Shown here: piece after piece, positions 60,901-64,000 of the stretch
How positions within the stretch are numbered: the stretch's first letter is position 1
Layout: each line of letters opens with the position of its first letter
DNA from: Varroa destructor
Lineage: Eukaryota > Arthropoda > Arachnida > Mesostigmata > Varroidae
Reading direction: 5' to 3'
DNA length: 64,000 bases
Assembly: GCF_002443255.2 (NCBI RefSeq)
Contig: NW_019211454.1
Coordinates: 9,818,248 to 9,882,247, forward strand
Notes under the pieces: generated by a model
Seen by the model: only the letters and a program-made list of their open reading frames with translations
The model's database searches: none
Told to the model about the DNA's origin: nothing
Translations under genes and position numbers: made by a program

Positions 60901-63900
60901 AGTCATAGCTTTATAAAATATATAAATCGAGATACTGACTCATGGAATCATTAGGTTTTGCAAATGAGATGATGAAACCCGTGAGCCTGCATGGATTCTG
61001 TTATTTTGATGTGGTTTATGTTTGCAAGTCTTCATCCACCATCGATCAAAGCTGTGGTTCAAAAAAATATTTACAAGTCTTTCATGTGATTGAATTTATG
61101 GCATGTTAGGCACCCTTGGGATATCTCGTATAAACCTCAAAATGTCAGTTAATTAGGACAATTTACAGTTTCGTGTTATTACCGGAACACCCGACACGTC
61201 CAGTTTCAGTAGACCCCAAGCTCCTAGCTCTTTTAATGATCTTGATTCCGTATATAATGGTCGGCGCAGTCTTTAAGCTAAATACCTTAAACGCTGTTTT
61301 CACATAATACTTTTGGAGTTTTTCAATTGTGACAGCCACAGTTATTCTCTTTCTATCCCTATATCCTATTTAATCATGAGTGATGTTTTGGCTCACTGTT
61401 GACAAGCCTGCGCGGCTAGTGTCTTAGCATAATTGTTTATTCAGAGCTTTTGATGTCTTTTGCTCATGGAATTCACTTCGGCTAAAAGCTGCATGGTACA
61501 GTTGACTAGGATGCATTCGCTGTTTATAGGTAGATGGGGAAGATGATCCACAGTGTGTTTATGATTGTATTGGAGCGGGCAAAATGAACCGTGGCTTGAC
61601 TGCTACGGTAGCGGCGCTAGATAGAAAGCCGGATAAACATGACGCCCAAGGTCCTATTCTAGATCGAGATTGGATGATCCTTTTTCTAAGCTGTTAGAGT
61701 TTTTAATTTAGACTTACCGCACAGTGATGTCTTTACATCAGAAATATCACTACGTCAGGTCTTACAACGTCACATATAGCGTCGCCTATTACGGGGGTTT
61801 TAATGCTGAAAATTTCCAGCACATATAAAAAAATTATCCGTAATGGCGTTTGGCCACAAATTTTGATCAATTTTTTCAAAGCCGTCCATTTCTTGTAGTG
61901 TGGCGAAGCCAAGAAGGACTCGAACCAGGGCCCGCATTAAGAAGGCTCGCATTATGGATAGCGATGACGAAGGCGGTGGAAAGAAGGAAACGGAGGAGGT
62001 AGCTCTTTCGCCAATCGAAAGTGACTCCGGTTCGGAACTCGAGGAGGAGGAAAAACCGAAAAAAAAACGGAAAAAGAAGAAAACTACAATTGAGGATTCG
62101 GACGAAGAAAATAAAAAAGATGAGGACGGCAATCTGGTGAATACCCATATCATCTCTTTCAAAACGTTATTGCGTTTACCATTGATAATTGTGAGGTGAT
62201 TTTGATAGTAAGCTAGTTATATATGCATTCTTAATATACTCTTTATCTATAGATGATCGCAACTAAATAGCTGGTTCTTAAAAACAGAACCTTCTAATCT
62301 GAACGAGTACAATGCAAAGCTTTGAACAGAGACACAAGGGCAAATGACTTTTTTGTATCTAAGAATGTCGATGTACGTATGCGAATGTTACTATTGCGAG
62401 AAATTATCATTATTAGAAGAGAGTGGACTGTATTATTTTTGTTTCTGTCGTATCCTTTCTTAGTCTTTTCCTGTTTTTTTTTTTAATTATTATTTCAGTC
62501 TAAGCGTAAGTCAATTCGAAAAATCATGTCTGATGACAAGATTCAAAAAGACACGCGTACAGCCGCCAAGGAGGAAGCTGAGCGACGTCGCCGCGTACTT
62601 GAGCGTCAAAAGGCATATAATGAAATTGAGGCAGCATTGAAAAAAGATCGAAAGGATGACAAGGTGACTAGCTGCGTTCTTGAATATGACCAAAAAACCA
62701 AAGAGTCACTTGTTCAAGTTAATCCCGCCTTAGTTGTTCACATGAAGCCTCACCAGGTTGAGGGCGTAAAATTTCTTTACAACACAGTGATCGAATCGAT
62801 TGAACAGCTGGAGAAAAACAAGGGTGACAGCACAGCTGGAGGCGGGGCTGTTCTTGCGCATTGCATGGGTCTCGGCAAGACGTTTCAGACTATATGTTTC
62901 ATTCATACGCTATTGATGAACAGCAGACTGAACAAACACATTCAGAAAATCATAGTTGTATGTCCATGTAACGTTGTACTCAATTGGGCTCGCGAATTCG
63001 AATTGTGGATTGATGAGAACGAAAAACTTGAAGAGCGGTTAAATGTATTCGAGTTTAGCCGGGTGAAGACGATCTACGACCGTGTCGATATGTTAGAAGA
63101 TTGGTCGAATCAAGGAGGGATACTGATCATGGGATATTCAATGTTCCGTGTAATGACCCAGATGAAAACAAAATCACGGAAGATCAAAGATAAAATTCCC
63201 AAGCTCCTGCACGATCCCGGAGCGGACCTAGTCATTTGCGACGAAGGTCATATGTTGAAAAGTGACAAAGCGCAAATTTCGAAAGCTATGAACCTGATCA
63301 AAACGAGACGAAGAATTATTCTTACTGGTACGCCGCTGCAAAACAACATGTCTGAATACCATTGCATGGTGAGTTTTGTCAAGCCTAACCTACTGGGAAC
63401 ACAGAAGGAGTTTAACAACCGCTTCATGAACCCTATTACGCACGGTCAATCGGCAAATGCTTCTCCCTGGCATGTTAAGCTCATGAAGAAACGTGTGCAC
63501 ATTCTCAACAAGCTGCTAGCCGGTTGTGTGCATCGCTGCGATTATAGCCATCTGACGCCGTACCTTCCAGCCAAATTCGAGTATATCTTGTCGGTTGATC
63601 TTACCGAGCTGCAGATGAAACTGTACCGTGAGTATCTGAAATCAATTGGTATTACCGAAGACACGACTCGCGAAGATCTAAGAAATCGGTCCCTCCTTAA
63701 AGATTACCAAGCATTAAAAATGGTCTGGTCGCATCCGTATTTGTTGTTGGAGAGCGCCGACCGTCAAGAGGACAAACGTCAACGCGCAGCTTTTAGAGAT
63801 GATTTAGATGAGTTCATCGTGGATGGCTCCGATGAGGACACGCCGAGAAGCCAGAGTGGCAGTGGCACTAGTGAGGACGAGAATAAAAGCAGCAGCGATG

Positions 63901-63989
63901 CTGATGAGGTTGTCAAGAAATATCACACGCGTAGAAATCGCCAGGAGGGTCTGGTAGAAAGTGAACCTGAGGAGGAACTAACAAAAGTT
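54952..63989 (+). CDS. ATRX: ATRX/XNP SWI/SNF-type chromatin remodeler (3' end outside window)
   Basis: Eight exons: 54952-55074, 56803-57033, 57518-57674, 57918-59056, 59666-60042, 60336-60635, 61899-62136 and 62499-63989. The last ends at a GTAAGT donor, and further exons lie beyond the window. These give 1352 codons in continuous phase. Residues about 14-112 form an ADD domain: a GATA-like zinc finger (C14, C17, C40, C43) then a PHD-like finger (C63, C66, C75/C80, C85, C88, C109, C112). In relatives this binds histone H3 K9me3 with unmodified K4. Residues about 170-850 are disordered, acidic Ser/Asp- and Lys-rich. The SNF2 ATPase begins near 930: Walker A MGLGKT (978-983), DEGH box (1103-1106) and LTGTPLQNN (1130-1138). 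The block SRKIKDKIPKLLHDPGADLV is ATRX-specific among SNF2 proteins. It acts in the nucleus on heterochromatin and histone H3.3 deposition. A longer N-terminus in an upstream exon cannot be excluded. Confidence 0.95.
55075..56802 (+). other. ATRX intron 1, with an unusual GC-rich island
   Basis: A 1.7-kb intron between the two halves of the ADD domain. Positions about 55555-55930 have high G+C, a GAGGGAGAGAGAGGGAGG purine run, and frames open on both strands (plus 55708-56013; minus 55795-55544). The rest is AT-rich. The island could be an inserted element or an alternative exon; I recognise no protein family. Confidence 0.45.
60636..61898 (+). other. ATRX intron 6
   Basis: A 1.26-kb intron without recognisable content other than AT-rich sequence. 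It is bounded by a GTAGGT donor at 60636 and a TTGTAG acceptor ending at 61898, joining phase 2 to one base. Confidence 0.7.
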
Positions 63990-64000
63990 GTAAGTTAAAA

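Noticed and set aside
1..64000. CRISPR array, prophage or bacterial operon
   Set aside because: No regularly spaced direct repeats and no bacterial gene organisation. Every confident gene is eukaryotic.

Overview
The window is eukaryotic nuclear DNA. It has intron-containing genes with GT-AG splice sites, AATAAA-type polyadenylation signals, AT-rich spacers and decayed transposons. The gene set and its divergence from human and fly suggest an arthropod. A chelicerate or mite is my guess, because a VAMP4-type SNARE and an ADD-containing ATRX sit together, but no sequence here proves the taxon. Nothing points to a bacterium, an organelle or a virus.

Layout. Positions 1 to about 28,000 are gene-poor. 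I found no convincing host gene there. The block holds a decayed non-LTR retrotransposon reverse transcriptase (about 3740-4200, minus), a decayed mariner transposase (about 9850-10240, plus), a tRNA-like pol III element beside it, several foldback structures and microsatellites. From 28,094 onward the window is gene-rich. The genes in order are: VAMP4-like R-SNARE (+, 28094-30233); UFD1 (-, 31233-33635); proteasome assembly chaperone 1, PSMG1 (-, 37549-40166); WDR83/MORG1 (+, 42031-44869); mitochondrial GATB (-, one exon, 50121-51710); and ATRX/XNP chromatin remodeler (+, from 54952, running off the right edge).

All exon models were built by hand. I matched family motifs and required GT/AG sites and a continuous reading phase across each junction. 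VAMP4 and UFD1 are tail to tail, PSMG1 and WDR83 are head to head about 1.9 kb apart, and GATB and ATRX are head to head about 3.2 kb apart. The genes do not form an operon. UFD1 (p97 substrate recruitment) and PSMG1 (20S assembly) both serve ubiquitin-proteasome degradation, but nothing in the sequence shows that this adjacency matters.

I did not find a clearly novel multi-gene system. The most unusual items are the roughly 120-bp wobble-tolerant foldback at 12551-12671, the perfect 22-bp inverted repeat at 14495-14543, the 18-bp hairpin at 24731-24779, the fossil transposases, and an ATRX gene that keeps its ADD domain, which Drosophila XNP lacks.
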